A stretch of 64,000 bases of DNA from Stutzerimonas stutzeri (GTDB taxonomy: Bacteria; Pseudomonadota; Gammaproteobacteria; Pseudomonadales; Pseudomonadaceae), in contig NZ_JYHV01000018.1 of NCBI RefSeq assembly GCF_000952685.1, positions 1 through 64,000 of the forward strand, given 5' to 3'. Of this stretch, positions 1 through 7,957 are shown in pieces (within the stretch, counting starts at the first letter, position 1; each line of letters opens with the position of its first letter). The position numbers and the translations under genes were made by a program. The notes beneath the pieces were generated by a model, which was given only the letters and a program-made list of their open reading frames with translations, was not told where the DNA came from and did no database searches.

Positions 1-25
1 GAATACGAAGGGGCATCAGTACCGT

Positions 26-44
26 CCGCTCCGGCCGAAAGCGG
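26..44. repeat. REP-like imperfect hairpin
   Basis: CCGCT and AGCGG arms flank a 9-base spacer rich in C and G. The rest of bases 1-135 contains no gene I can support. The hairpin resembles the short GC-rich intergenic dyads of pseudomonads, but only one copy was noticed, so calling it a repeat is tentative. Confidence 0.2.
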
Positions 45-135
45 CTGTTACAGGCGCTGGAGAACCAGCTCGCTTTTGTATATGGGGGTTAATAGCGGGC
101 GCAGCTCGCTAGCAGCATTATTACCAGTTGCGCCA

Positions 136-348
136 CTAGACTACGCCGCCACTGGCAATAGCCCATAGCACTCTTCGGACCTGCTGCGTTCCATGTATGG
201 AGGCGCAGCAGCTAACTGGGGTGTTTCCACCAAGTGCTAAGTTTGGCTTGGCCATCCATTCCGACGCGAGTGAGCGATCTTCGAAGACTTGCTCCGCTAG
301 ATCCTGCACATCACTGAGCAATTTCCTTTCAATCTCATTTGGGTCCAT
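136..348 (-). CDS. Short MbcA/ParS/Xre-type antitoxin (DUF2384 domain), orphan
   Basis: This 70-residue protein is almost entirely a DUF2384 (antitoxin Xre/MbcA/ParS toxin-binding) domain. Residues about 12-68 show the family pattern: AEQVF, then SEWMAKPN, ALGGNTPV, then a hydrophobic stretch ending in IASGGVV. Family antitoxins are usually 120-150 residues with an N-terminal helix-turn-helix, which is absent here. The ATG is preceded by GAGGAG with 8-base spacing, so the short form appears to be a real translation unit. In type II systems this antitoxin normally precedes a RES-domain toxin. The 135 bases downstream hold no RES start, and stops appear in the frames checked. It is therefore either a truncated remnant or a stand-alone toxin-binding domain. 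Confidence 0.6.
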   Translation of the reverse strand: MDPNEIERKLLSDVQDLAEQVFEDRSLASEWMAKPNLALGGNTPVSCCASIHGTQQVRRVLWAIASGGVV

Positions 349-773
349 GTTCAGTCACTCCTCGCCACAATCCGTAGTGATGATAGCCGTTTGTAATGAC
401 AGTGCGACTGGGTAGCTGACCGCCAGCCAAGCGCAACACCATAAGATTATAGCTCTCTCGAATTCGGTCGAATCCGCGCTTGCCTGTTGCGCTTGGCTTG
501 ACGCCACACCGCAACAAACCGATGTCGCACTCTGCCACAACACGAGGATTGGCGAAGCCGCGCTAAGACCGGCGTCTCAGAGCGTCCACAAACGCAACAG
601 CTGCCGAAACTGCTCCCTTTGCGTAGTACGCAGTATATGAACCAGCGCCACTCTCGTAGCTTGTCGAGCTGTGTTCAGGCCTGATCTTTCAGCCGCGAAC
701 GACAAGCTGCCATGATAGCGCCTGGATTACCGAGACGCTGCCACTGGCAGATTGTCCTAAAGCTGTGGCTTGC
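349..773. other. Intergenic region without a supported gene
   Basis: About 425 bases separate the antitoxin-like gene from the dehalogenase-like gene. Two overlapping minus-strand reading frames of 60-70 codons occur at 335-543, but they show no recognisable domain and run into the antitoxin start. I see no clear promoter or terminator here. Confidence 0.4.
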
Positions 774-1652
774 TCACCGCTCCAGAAAACCGAATACATG
801 CTCCAGCAATATCTCTGGCACCTCTTCGGCTAGATAGTGGCCGGCTGGCAGTGCCGTTCCCTGGACATCGGCAGCAACCTTTTGCCATTCATTCAACGGA
901 TCGAAGCATTGGCCGATTGCGCCATGTTTGCCCCATAACACCAGCAATGGTGCCAGCAGTCGCCGCCCGGCTTTGAGGTCCTCTCGATCATGGTCCAGGT
1001 CAATGGAGGCGCTTGCGCGATAGTCTTCGCAGATACCGCGCGCACTATCGGGTAGCCGAAGACAACGGAGGTACTCAGCAAACGCTTCTTCGGTAAATGG
1101 CTTCATTCCGGCACTGCGACCGCCCATCACGCCGCGAAGATAGAGATCTGGATCTGCTTCGATGAGTGTTTCCGGCATAGGCGCCGGGCGAATCAGAAAG
1201 AACCAGTGCCAATATGCTCGAGCGAAGGCTTCAGTGGTCTGCTCGTACATCGCCAAGGTCGGTGCGATATCCAGCAACACCATTCGTCGCACCGCTTCAG
1301 GGTGGTCCATCCCCAGTCGAGCAGCAACTCGCGCGCCGCGGTCGTGTGCGAGCACGTCGAAGTGCGGCAGGTCCAGAGACGTCATCAATTCGACCATATC
1401 CCGAGCCATTTCGCGCTTGCTATAGCGGGCGTGCTCAGGGTCCGCTGCAGGCCTGTCTGAGTCTCCATATCCCCGCAAATCAGCTGCGACAACCGTGAAC
1501 TGTCTGGCCAGTATCGGCGCCACTTTGTGCCAGATCACATGCGTTTGCGGATGCCCATGAAGCAACAGCAGCCCCGGTCCATGACCGCCGATGCGATAGC
1601 AAATCTGAACACCGTTTACATGCCGAAACTCTTTGCGGAACTCGTTGAACAC
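774..1652 (-). CDS. Fluoroacetate/haloacetate dehalogenase-family alpha/beta hydrolase
   Basis: This 292-residue cytosolic alpha/beta hydrolase is predicted to cleave the carbon-halogen bond of haloacetates, releasing halide and glycolate. It carries HGHPQ (oxyanion region, 32-36), LRGYGDSD and the nucleophile motif HDRGAR with Asp104. Compared with the studied fluoroacetate dehalogenase of Rhodopseudomonas palustris, the equivalents of its catalytic and carboxylate-binding residues are visible: Asp104, Arg105, Arg108, Asp128 (LLDIAP) and His272 (GHYLAEE). The halide-pocket residues His149, Trp150 and Tyr211 are also present. The Asp nucleophile in HDRG, rather than Ser, separates it from esterases and haloperoxidases; epoxide hydrolases are the main alternative. 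The gene lies downstream of a same-strand LysR gene across about 150 bases. The natural substrate is unknown. Confidence 0.82.
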   Translation of the reverse strand: MFNEFRKEFRHVNGVQICYRIGGHGPGLLLLHGHPQTHVIWHKVAPILARQFTVVAADLRGYGDSDRPAADPEHARYSKREMARDMVELMTSLDLPHFDVLAHDRGARVAARLGMDHPEAVRRMVLLDIAPTLAMYEQTTEAFARAYWHWFFLIRPAPMPETLIEADPDLYLRGVMGGRSAGMKPFTEEAFAEYLRCLRLPDSARGICEDYRASASIDLDHDREDLKAGRRLLAPLLVLWGKHGAIGQCFDPLNEWQKVAADVQGTALPAGHYLAEEVPEILLEHVFGFLER

Positions 1653-1806
1653 GCCGATGACTCCTTCTTAACGGTTTCGCGCATGCTAAGCCGAAGTTGA
1701 CGGCACTCAAGATGCCAACTGTGATGCGAATGTTCACACTTCATGTTGGCGCTAGAACAACCGGGTAAAGCGTTCACATGCCCTCCTCAGACTAATCTCG
1801 GCGTTC

Positions 1807-2718
1807 TCAAGGCTCCCGTTTCATTAGGATCATGATGTCCACGAGCTCTTTCGTAAGCCAACTCATATACGGCTCACCGCCGAGGGATTTGCGCCAGTAC
1901 AACCTCACAGAGATGGCCGTGCTGGTAAAAGGTAAGGACACCAGCCGGTTGCCCGTCAGATGGGCGAGCCGTTCCGCGTACGTCCTCGGCATTGTCAGTA
2001 GAAGGTCCGTTTGGGCTACCACCTGAGCTGCCGCGTGGTAATGCTCGCAATGCAGTGCTATTCGCCGTGGCTCCCCTGTCAGGCCAAGCACTTCTTGGTC
2101 GACAGTGCTGCGTTCGCGGTCGGTCAAGGTAACAAGAACGTGCTCACTCTTCGCATAATCGGAAAGACTGATTTCGCCTTGGTTGAAAGCAAGGTGCTGT
2201 GGCCCAACCATCACTGCGAGCTGTTCCTTGACCACTTCGCGACTCGCCAGCAGTTCGCTGACCGGATATTCCAGGCTCATCGCAACGTCGAGCGCTCCTG
2301 AGAGGATTAGCGCCTCGATATCTTCGCCCTGCACCCGCCGACTTTGAAAGCGCACTCCCCAACCACCTGCTCGAGCGCGCTGCAGGAGCGTCGGCATGAT
2401 CAGAAATTCCAGTGCATCGCGAAGACCGCAGCGAAACGTCATTGCTGACTCAGCAGGATCGAACACCCTTTCACGCCGCGCGGTAGTGGCAAGTTCACTG
2501 AGCGCATTTCGAACCGTGGGCAGAATGTCTCGCGTATGCGGAGTCATCACGAGTTGGCGGCCGTGTTTAACAAATAACGGGTCGTCAAGGGCAGCTCTAA
2601 GTCGGCGCAAAGCATGCGAGACCGCTGATTGCGATAAGTTGAGTCGCTCAGCCGCCTCGGTCGCACTCCCCGTCTCGGCTACTGCAACCAGAACGCGAAA
2701 TAGATTTAGGTCGCTCAT
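1807..2718 (-). CDS. LysR-family transcriptional regulator
   Basis: A 303-residue LysR regulator. The N-terminal winged helix-turn-helix (about 1-60) contains SATEAAERLNLSQSAVSHAL, followed by the linker DDPLFVKHGRQLVMTP. The rest is a substrate-binding-protein-like effector domain. Starts 6 and 18 codons further upstream are possible, but MSDLNLF fits the family N-terminus. The upstream starts would also place a T-N11-A palindrome (2722-2736) inside the coding sequence. It diverges from the class II aldolase-family gene at 2820 across 101 bases, so control of that gene, and autorepression, is the simplest inference. The NodD-like DDPLFVK signature suggests an aromatic or organic-acid effector, but the ligand cannot be read from sequence. 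Confidence 0.85.
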   Translation of the reverse strand: MSDLNLFRVLVAVAETGSATEAAERLNLSQSAVSHALRRLRAALDDPLFVKHGRQLVMTPHTRDILPTVRNALSELATTARRERVFDPAESAMTFRCGLRDALEFLIMPTLLQRARAGGWGVRFQSRRVQGEDIEALILSGALDVAMSLEYPVSELLASREVVKEQLAVMVGPQHLAFNQGEISLSDYAKSEHVLVTLTDRERSTVDQEVLGLTGEPRRIALHCEHYHAAAQVVAQTDLLLTMPRTYAERLAHLTGNRLVSLPFTSTAISVRLYWRKSLGGEPYMSWLTKELVDIMILMKREP

Positions 2719-2721
2719 CGA

Positions 2722-2736
2722 ATGAATTGCATTCAT
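2722..2736. promoter_or_regulatory. Candidate LysR operator (T-N11-A palindrome)
   Basis: ATGAAT-TGC-ATTCAT is a perfect 6-bp dyad with a T-N11-A core. It sits 4 bases upstream of the LysR start codon and about 84 bases before the divergent aldolase-family gene, the usual place for an autoregulatory LysR site. Confidence 0.5.
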
Positions 2737-2819
2737 GTAATTATGTGAAATATCGCCATTATACACCGCCAACGGCCTGCGCTATTTTCAAACCCCACTA
2801 ATAATAAGAGGTCCCGGAT

Positions 2820-3629
2820 ATGGATATTTTGAGCCAAGTTAAAATGAGCACAGTTGGCGGTGAGGGTGCCGCCAAAATACCAATGCCGCCTACATTCAAT
2901 GATCCACTTGAACAGCGGGCCTATATCAAGCATCGACTTGCGGCGGCGTTCAGGTTATTTGCTCATTATCAGTTCGATGACGGCCTCGCTGGGCATATAA
3001 CTGCTCGAGACCCAATCGAGCCAGATACCTTTTGGGTGAATCCGGTAAGCCTGCATTTTTCGATGATACGCGCCAGTGATCTTGTGCGCCTCGATCACAA
3101 AGGGCAACTGGTAGAGGGAAATGCATTCGTCAACTTGGCGGCATTCATGATCCACTCTCGGATTCATGCTCGTCATCAGCACATTCACTCCGTAGCACAT
3201 GCTCACTCTCCTCAAGGGCGTGCTTGGTCCGCCTTTGGCCAGCCTTTACAACCACTCACGCAAGACGGCTGCGTGTTTTTCGAGCGCCATCGTGTGTTCT
3301 CGAACTTCAACGGCGTCGTGCACCACAGCGAAGAAGGAGATGCCATTGCTGACCATCTAGCAGATGGAAGCATCGCATTGATTCTCCAGAACCACGGCCT
3401 CTTGAGCGTAGGAAAGGATGTAGATAGCGCAGTGTCGTTATTTGTACAGCTCGAAAGAGCTTGCGAAACCCAACTAATGGTGCAGGCCGCCGGCCATGAC
3501 TTCCAACCCATCAACCCGGAAGTTGCTCGTAAGACCAGGGATTTCACGGGTTCAGAACTCGTAGTATGGGGAAATTACCAACCCCAATACGAAATGATTA
3601 CGCGCCTGCATCCAGACCTGTTCGAATAA
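2820..3629 (+). CDS. Class II aldolase/adducin-family protein
   Basis: A 269-residue protein of the class II aldolase/adducin fold. Family members are zinc enzymes cleaving or decarboxylating sugar-phosphate or hydroxy-acid substrates. The HAHS motif gives metal-ligand candidates His127 and His129, and the later ILQNHGLL supplies the third His. GLAGHITARDP near residue 58 is the typical phosphate/glycine-loop region (G-N/A-x-S/T). GAGG lies 9 bases before the ATG. It is transcribed divergently from the LysR gene and ends convergent to the HSL-type hydrolase. Within the locus it could carry out a terminal C-C cleavage, but substrate and reaction (aldolase, epimerase or decarboxylase) are not determined. 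Confidence 0.75.
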   Translation: MDILSQVKMSTVGGEGAAKIPMPPTFNDPLEQRAYIKHRLAAAFRLFAHYQFDDGLAGHITARDPIEPDTFWVNPVSLHFSMIRASDLVRLDHKGQLVEGNAFVNLAAFMIHSRIHARHQHIHSVAHAHSPQGRAWSAFGQPLQPLTQDGCVFFERHRVFSNFNGVVHHSEEGDAIADHLADGSIALILQNHGLLSVGKDVDSAVSLFVQLERACETQLMVQAAGHDFQPINPEVARKTRDFTGSELVVWGNYQPQYEMITRLHPDLFE

Positions 3630-3642
3630 CCTCATACTATGT

Positions 3643-3669
3643 GGCGCCGTCCCTGCACGAGCAGGCGCC
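3643..3669. terminator. Stem-loop between convergent genes
   Basis: GGCGC and GCGCC enclose an inner CTGC-ACGA-GCAG hairpin, with a 5-base bulge on one side. It lies between the class II aldolase gene and the convergent hydrolase. There is no clear T-run, so intrinsic termination is only possible. Confidence 0.3.
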
Positions 3670-3700
3670 GGCGCATTCAAATATGGAACTCCGAAGCGGC

Positions 3701-4687
3701 CTATTTTAAGAACGACCTGCGCAGCGCTTGCCCTTCGACACGAACCAAATCTTTAACTACTTCTGCTACCTCGTTAAAACGAAGCACACCATGAATGACC
3801 CCAGGAGATACAGTCAGACTTGACTCGACACCGACACGTTCAAGTTTGTGTTGCAGTGCGATGTTTTCATCTAGAAGCGGGTCCAGGTTACCAACTACCA
3901 GTCGAGTCGTCGGAAGCCCGTCCAGGTTTGCGTACAGCGGTTGAACCCGCCAGTCGTTTTCATCGTGTACCAGATAGCTATCCCAGTACTGACGCATCGA
4001 ATCAGCAGAAAGCCCATGCCCGCCGACACCGCTTAACCGGCTCCATGATTCAGACGTTGTATCTTTTGAATACACTCCATAGAAAAGCAAAAGATGCTCC
4101 AACGGAGTTACCCCATTCTCACGCAGTGCGACGGCCGCTCCTAGCGCCAAATTAGCGCCTGCTGAGTCACCACCGAATGCGAATCGATTGACTTCGAACC
4201 CGGCAACCATGCGGTCGCCGATCACCTGTCTGGCTATCGCAACCACTTCCTCGAAGGCCGCAGGGAATGGTTGTTCGGGTGCAAGCGCGTATCCAATTGA
4301 AAGGACTGCCACCCCGCTCTCGCGCACTAACTGCCTCAGGGGGGCGTCCCAGTCTTCTAACGAGCCGTGCCTAAACCCGCCGCCATGGCAATAAAACATT
4401 AAGCCTGGCGGATAACTCCTGTCGGGCCAGTAAAGTTTGCAGGGCACTTCGCGCCCATTCGCTAGAAAAGCCATTAACTGCTCGAGTGCCAACGGCACGC
4501 TGCTTGCCGAGACGAACTGCGCTATTCGCTGTAAATAAGCTCTCACCCCTGAGATCCCCTCTCCTTTTGGAGGAAATAATCCAGCTTGACTCAAAAGCGA
4601 AGAAACCCTGGTTAGGTCCGGGTGAACGGCCGATAACTGATCCGTTACGATCGAGTTCGGTAGATAGCTATGTTCAGTATGTTCCAT
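3701..4687 (-). CDS. HSL-type alpha/beta hydrolase (esterase/lipase)
   Basis: A 328-residue alpha/beta hydrolase of the hormone-sensitive lipase group (alpha/beta hydrolase fold-3). Diagnostic features are the oxyanion motif HGGGFRHG, the nucleophile elbow GDSAGAN, the acidic residue in GNLDPLLDE, and the catalytic His in VIHGVLRF near the C-terminus. Such enzymes hydrolyse short-chain acyl esters or lactones in the cytoplasm. It is the last gene of the minus-strand run, 31 bases after the MmgE/PrpD gene. Its likely job is releasing or opening the organic acid handled by the neighbours. No signal peptide is apparent. Confidence 0.8.
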   Translation of the reverse strand: MEHTEHSYLPNSIVTDQLSAVHPDLTRVSSLLSQAGLFPPKGEGISGVRAYLQRIAQFVSASSVPLALEQLMAFLANGREVPCKLYWPDRSYPPGLMFYCHGGGFRHGSLEDWDAPLRQLVRESGVAVLSIGYALAPEQPFPAAFEEVVAIARQVIGDRMVAGFEVNRFAFGGDSAGANLALGAAVALRENGVTPLEHLLLFYGVYSKDTTSESWSRLSGVGGHGLSADSMRQYWDSYLVHDENDWRVQPLYANLDGLPTTRLVVGNLDPLLDENIALQHKLERVGVESSLTVSPGVIHGVLRFNEVAEVVKDLVRVEGQALRRSFLK

Positions 4688-4718
4688 GAGATTATTCTCG
4701 TTTTGGACTGATACAAAC

Positions 4719-6089
4719 TCACATTCTCATCATGGCGGCAAAAAGAGCGTCGTAGTCAGATTGCTGTTCGAGCGTAGAGACGAAATCCAGAACGTCGTTC
4801 TGTGCACCCTCTCCCAGATACGGGGCCGCCATCTTCCGGAACTTCTTCTCGAAACACTTCCCAGTCATGGGCGTCTCAACCGAGCCTGGTCCAGTAATAA
4901 TTTCACTAACCAGTACTTCACCAGATTTCAACGTGACGGTGACTCGATTGGCCAAGTGTTTGGGAAATAGTTTCGTGAGTTTCGGGTCTTCTACAACTAT
5001 CGTCTTGTCCATCAGGGAGATGACGAGAGGATCCGTTATCTTTTCGAGCGAATACGAATCGACGGAAATATCCGCATCAATCAAGGCGCGGGCTACGTTG
5101 TAAGGCAAGCTGTGGTCAGCGGTTTCTCTAGTCTGAGGACGCCATTTATCCGATGCATCGGCCAAGACACGTTTGTTGAAGTCGGAAGTTTCGATGCAAA
5201 TTGCCTGGATATCGAATATGTCATCTATTCGCTTGTTTAGCTCAATCCCTGCCCATACAGCAGTATGTAGCTCTCCGTTGGTAGGAAACGTTTTGGTGAG
5301 CGAGCGTTCAATGGCAAAATCTTCGTTTTCAACGGAACCGAAATCGGCAACATCCAGAAAGAAATCGCCCGTGATTTGTTTGCGGAAGCCCATCTCCCCT
5401 TCGAATATCGGTGATGGCCCGGTCATTCCATGCCGCGCCATCTGTGCTGAAAATATTGCGTTGCGCGCAGCGTTTGCTGCGGAACATCCCTTCCAGTCCG
5501 ACAAATTTCCAGAGCGTACCTGGCGCATCGCCAGATGGCCGTTAAGCGAGATGTTAATTGCCTGCTCTATTTGCTGCTCTGTAAGCCTCATCAACTTGGC
5601 GGCAGCAACTGCCATCGAGATATTGATGTAATTGACATGGTCCCAGCCCCGCTTATTCAAGCTCGCCGCATCCTGAAATCGCATTTGAATTTCGTACGCC
5701 AGTAGAATGGCTGCGATCAGTTCTCGCCCACTCGCGCGCTCCGCCTGTGCAACAGCCAGGCACGCCGGAATGTTGTCACTTGGGTGGCCAGGTTCCAGGC
5801 CCATGTAGCCATCGTTGTAATCCAGAAACCTCACCATGACGCCATTGGCAAATGCAGCATATTCAGGCGCTGTTCTTACAGCCGTTCCAAAAATACTGGC
5901 TCGACCCGGTACCGAGGCGGCATATGCGACGCTAGCTTGAACTGGGGCTGCACCATACGCGCCTAATACGCATGCAAGGCTGTCCAAAAACCGGTTACGA
6001 ACGATAGTGTTCAGCTCGTCTGAGTACTCTGCCGTTGGAAATTCGTACGCATACTTCGCGATGTTTTTTGCTAGCGTATGGCTTCCCAT
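4719..6089 (-). CDS. MmgE/PrpD-family protein (2-methylcitrate dehydratase-like)
   Basis: A 456-residue member of the MmgE/PrpD family, which includes 2-methylcitrate dehydratase and cis-aconitate decarboxylase. These enzymes dehydrate or decarboxylate tricarboxylates without an Fe-S cluster. The all-helical N-terminal domain (LDSLACVLGAYG, FANGVMVRFLDYND, HPSDNIPACLAVAQ) and the lid domain (KTFPTNGELHTAV, NRVTVTLKSGE) are recognisable. The start MGSHTLAK is chosen because AAGGAG lies 6 bases before it; the ATG two codons earlier abuts the same site. The gene follows DUF4387 by about 80 bases in the same run. A tricarboxylate-like substrate fits the CitMHS transporter upstream. It is not accompanied by prpB or prpC, so a propionate role is unlikely. 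Confidence 0.82.
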   Translation of the reverse strand: MGSHTLAKNIAKYAYEFPTAEYSDELNTIVRNRFLDSLACVLGAYGAAPVQASVAYAASVPGRASIFGTAVRTAPEYAAFANGVMVRFLDYNDGYMGLEPGHPSDNIPACLAVAQAERASGRELIAAILLAYEIQMRFQDAASLNKRGWDHVNYINISMAVAAAKLMRLTEQQIEQAINISLNGHLAMRQVRSGNLSDWKGCSAANAARNAIFSAQMARHGMTGPSPIFEGEMGFRKQITGDFFLDVADFGSVENEDFAIERSLTKTFPTNGELHTAVWAGIELNKRIDDIFDIQAICIETSDFNKRVLADASDKWRPQTRETADHSLPYNVARALIDADISVDSYSLEKITDPLVISLMDKTIVVEDPKLTKLFPKHLANRVTVTLKSGEVLVSEIITGPGSVETPMTGKCFEKKFRKMAAPYLGEGAQNDVLDFVSTLEQQSDYDALFAAMMRM

Positions 6090-6171
6090 CCCCATCTCCT
6101 TAAAATAAACGCAGCCCAATAAGCGCCACAAAAATCCCTTATGCGCAGATTAGGGCATAAGGGATCTCGAA

Positions 6172-6480
6172 TTAATCGACAGAAACGTTTAGTAGTCGAA
6201 CGTACTGCTGACCTGCGTGCATGTCTCGCTCAACTATTCCGCCTTGAGGCGTCAGTCTCGGGTAAGAAATCTTTATCATGTCGAGCTGCGGGACCGGAAT
6301 ACGTTTTATGAACGCAGGATTCGCCCCATATAACTGCGCGAACGCCTCAACAGAAAGCGCTTCGCTCTCGTGGTAGCGATTGAAATTTTCACGTCCATCA
6401 AAATAGATGTCGAAGGTAATCCAGAATGGCCCCGCTTGTTTCGATCTGATATAGCGGCACACTTCACGTAATTTAGGCAT
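6172..6480 (-). CDS. DUF4387 protein, partner of AtuA
   Basis: A 102-residue protein matching DUF4387, a small family commonly found next to or fused to AtuA/DUF1446 proteins. Visible features include VCRYIRSKQAGPFWITFDIYF at the N-terminus (residues 7-27) and a C-terminal stretch with ERDMHAGQQYVRL. Its ATG lies inside the last codons of atuA (8-base overlap), preceded by GGAG 7 bases upstream. This implies translational coupling and probably a stoichiometric complex. No biochemical activity has been firmly assigned to the family; a small subunit of a hydratase or isomerase-type enzyme is an inference. Confidence 0.75.
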   Translation of the reverse strand: MPKLREVCRYIRSKQAGPFWITFDIYFDGRENFNRYHESEALSVEAFAQLYGANPAFIKRIPVPQLDMIKISYPRLTPQGGIVERDMHAGQQYVRLLNVSVD

Positions 6481-7888
6481 TGCTTTTCTCCTCGCTTTTA
6501 TTCTTGCGCCCGAAGGTCAGCCATTCAGTGCTAACTAGTTCGAAAGGATCGTCCAGCTTCACAACATGGTTCAACTTGAACTCGTAAACTTGGCCGCGCG
6601 GGATATCGGCAGGAGAAAAAGCAAATCCGTATGAAGGCAGTTCTTTCCCCATAATGCTGGGATAGTGGAAAAAATACGGGTTGCAGGCTTGGGCAATCGA
6701 GTTGGCCAGCTCTTGGGTCGCTGCGGTCGAAACGAACAAGATACCTAGTTCAGGAGGTGTCGCAGTGCCCGCTGGGGGCTTGAGGCCGGTCACCGCATTC
6801 CAACCGTATATACGGAGAGAGATATGAAATTCCCCGAGTTCTTGTGCCGGAATGCACTGGCGCGTGCGCACATAAAGTGCTTCCAACAGGCGATCATGGA
6901 ATCCATCGATATTCGCGAGCACGTCCGGGTCTTGCACGCCAACTAGCATAAGCGTCTGGTACAGCCCTGCTGCGGCGCCTTCCAGTTTCATGGTGTAGGG
7001 TTTGGGATCCCACCGCGAACCCGTCACCCGAACGACGCGTTCATCCAGCATTTGATACTCAGCGTCCTTTACGTCGAGGACTCCGCCTGGCTCGATAAGA
7101 CGAAATGGGTCGCTGTTCTCATAGAGCATGTGCCCAGAGACACTCTTGGCGGTGCATCGATTATTCAGACTCAGCGGCTCTACTTCGAAACCGTCATTAT
7201 CAATCGTGAGCAAAACCCCGGAGCCCGCCGTAGGGTTGTCAGCGCATTGCACGCCACACTCCGCGATCTTCCCTGCGTGCCATGAGGGTCCCCAGGGCGC
7301 TCCTTTCCAGATGGGAAATGCTGCGATGACGGCGGTATCAGTCGCCCTACCGGCCAGGATGATGTCTGCGCCATCTTCCAGGGCAGCCACGAATGGCTCG
7401 ACGCCCAGCGCGGCGACGATATGCTCACAGGAGTCGATAGTGGCGTCATCCAAAGACTGGGACGGCGGAAGCGGAGTGATACGCCCTTCCGCGTTCAGCC
7501 TCTTAATCGTCGCCTTATCCTGTTCGCAATGGATCAGTGCGATTCTAGGCGTGATATTCAGTTCACCGGCGACCTCGAGCACGATATCGCGAGTCCATGC
7601 CAAGTTCAGATCGCCGCCTGCCTGTCCGGAGGTCCCTACTATTATCGGGACGCCACTATCTGCGTGGGCTTGCATCAAAATTGTCAAATCGCGTTTGACC
7701 GCGCCGCGATTGTTCTTGGATATCCCCAGCGCCAAATATGCCGCACCGCTATCGGTCGAGCCGGCGTCCGTAGCGATTGCCTGAGCGCCCTGCTCCAATC
7801 CGTATGCTATTTCATCCTCACGTACGCCAGCGCCCAAAGAACCACAGGGTACGATAATTCTAATCGCGTCTTTCAGATTCCGATTCAT
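6473..7888 (-). CDS. Acyclic terpene utilization AtuA-family protein (DUF1446)
   Basis: A 471-residue protein of the AtuA/DUF1446 family. It carries the N-terminal pattern IIVPCGSLGAGVREDE, then ATDAGSTDSGAAYL, VGTSGQAGGDLNL and GADIILAGRATDTAVIAA. The family name comes from the citronellol/geraniol cluster of pseudomonads, but most members occur in organic-acid loci and their reaction is unsettled. No other atu gene (AtuC-H) is present here, so terpene catabolism is not supported. It is followed by DUF4387 with overlapping ends and lies 69 bases after the 2-hydroxyacid dehydrogenase. Conserved Asp, Gly and Ser-rich loops suggest binding of a carboxylate or CoA ester. Confidence 0.8.
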   Translation of the reverse strand: MNRNLKDAIRIIVPCGSLGAGVREDEIAYGLEQGAQAIATDAGSTDSGAAYLALGISKNNRGAVKRDLTILMQAHADSGVPIIVGTSGQAGGDLNLAWTRDIVLEVAGELNITPRIALIHCEQDKATIKRLNAEGRITPLPPSQSLDDATIDSCEHIVAALGVEPFVAALEDGADIILAGRATDTAVIAAFPIWKGAPWGPSWHAGKIAECGVQCADNPTAGSGVLLTIDNDGFEVEPLSLNNRCTAKSVSGHMLYENSDPFRLIEPGGVLDVKDAEYQMLDERVVRVTGSRWDPKPYTMKLEGAAAGLYQTLMLVGVQDPDVLANIDGFHDRLLEALYVRTRQCIPAQELGEFHISLRIYGWNAVTGLKPPAGTATPPELGILFVSTAATQELANSIAQACNPYFFHYPSIMGKELPSYGFAFSPADIPRGQVYEFKLNHVVKLDDPFELVSTEWLTFGRKNKSEEKSNA

Positions 7889-7957
7889 AAAGTATCTCTT
7901 GAATTATTAGGAGGTACGCAACACACCGTGCCTGAGCACAGCTACTTATTGAGTTGT

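Noticed and set aside
1..135. Possible RES toxin downstream of the antitoxin-like gene
   Set aside because: Frames checked on the minus strand meet stops early, and no RES start motif is visible before the window edge.
335..543. Two overlapping 60-70 codon minus-strand frames upstream of the antitoxin-like gene
   Set aside because: They overlap each other and the antitoxin start, and show no domain or helix-turn-helix that would complete the antitoxin.
1714..1750. GCCAAC/GTTGGC and TGTGA/TCACA pairs upstream of the dehalogenase gene
   Set aside because: The inner and outer arms are not symmetrically spaced, so it does not form a convincing operator.
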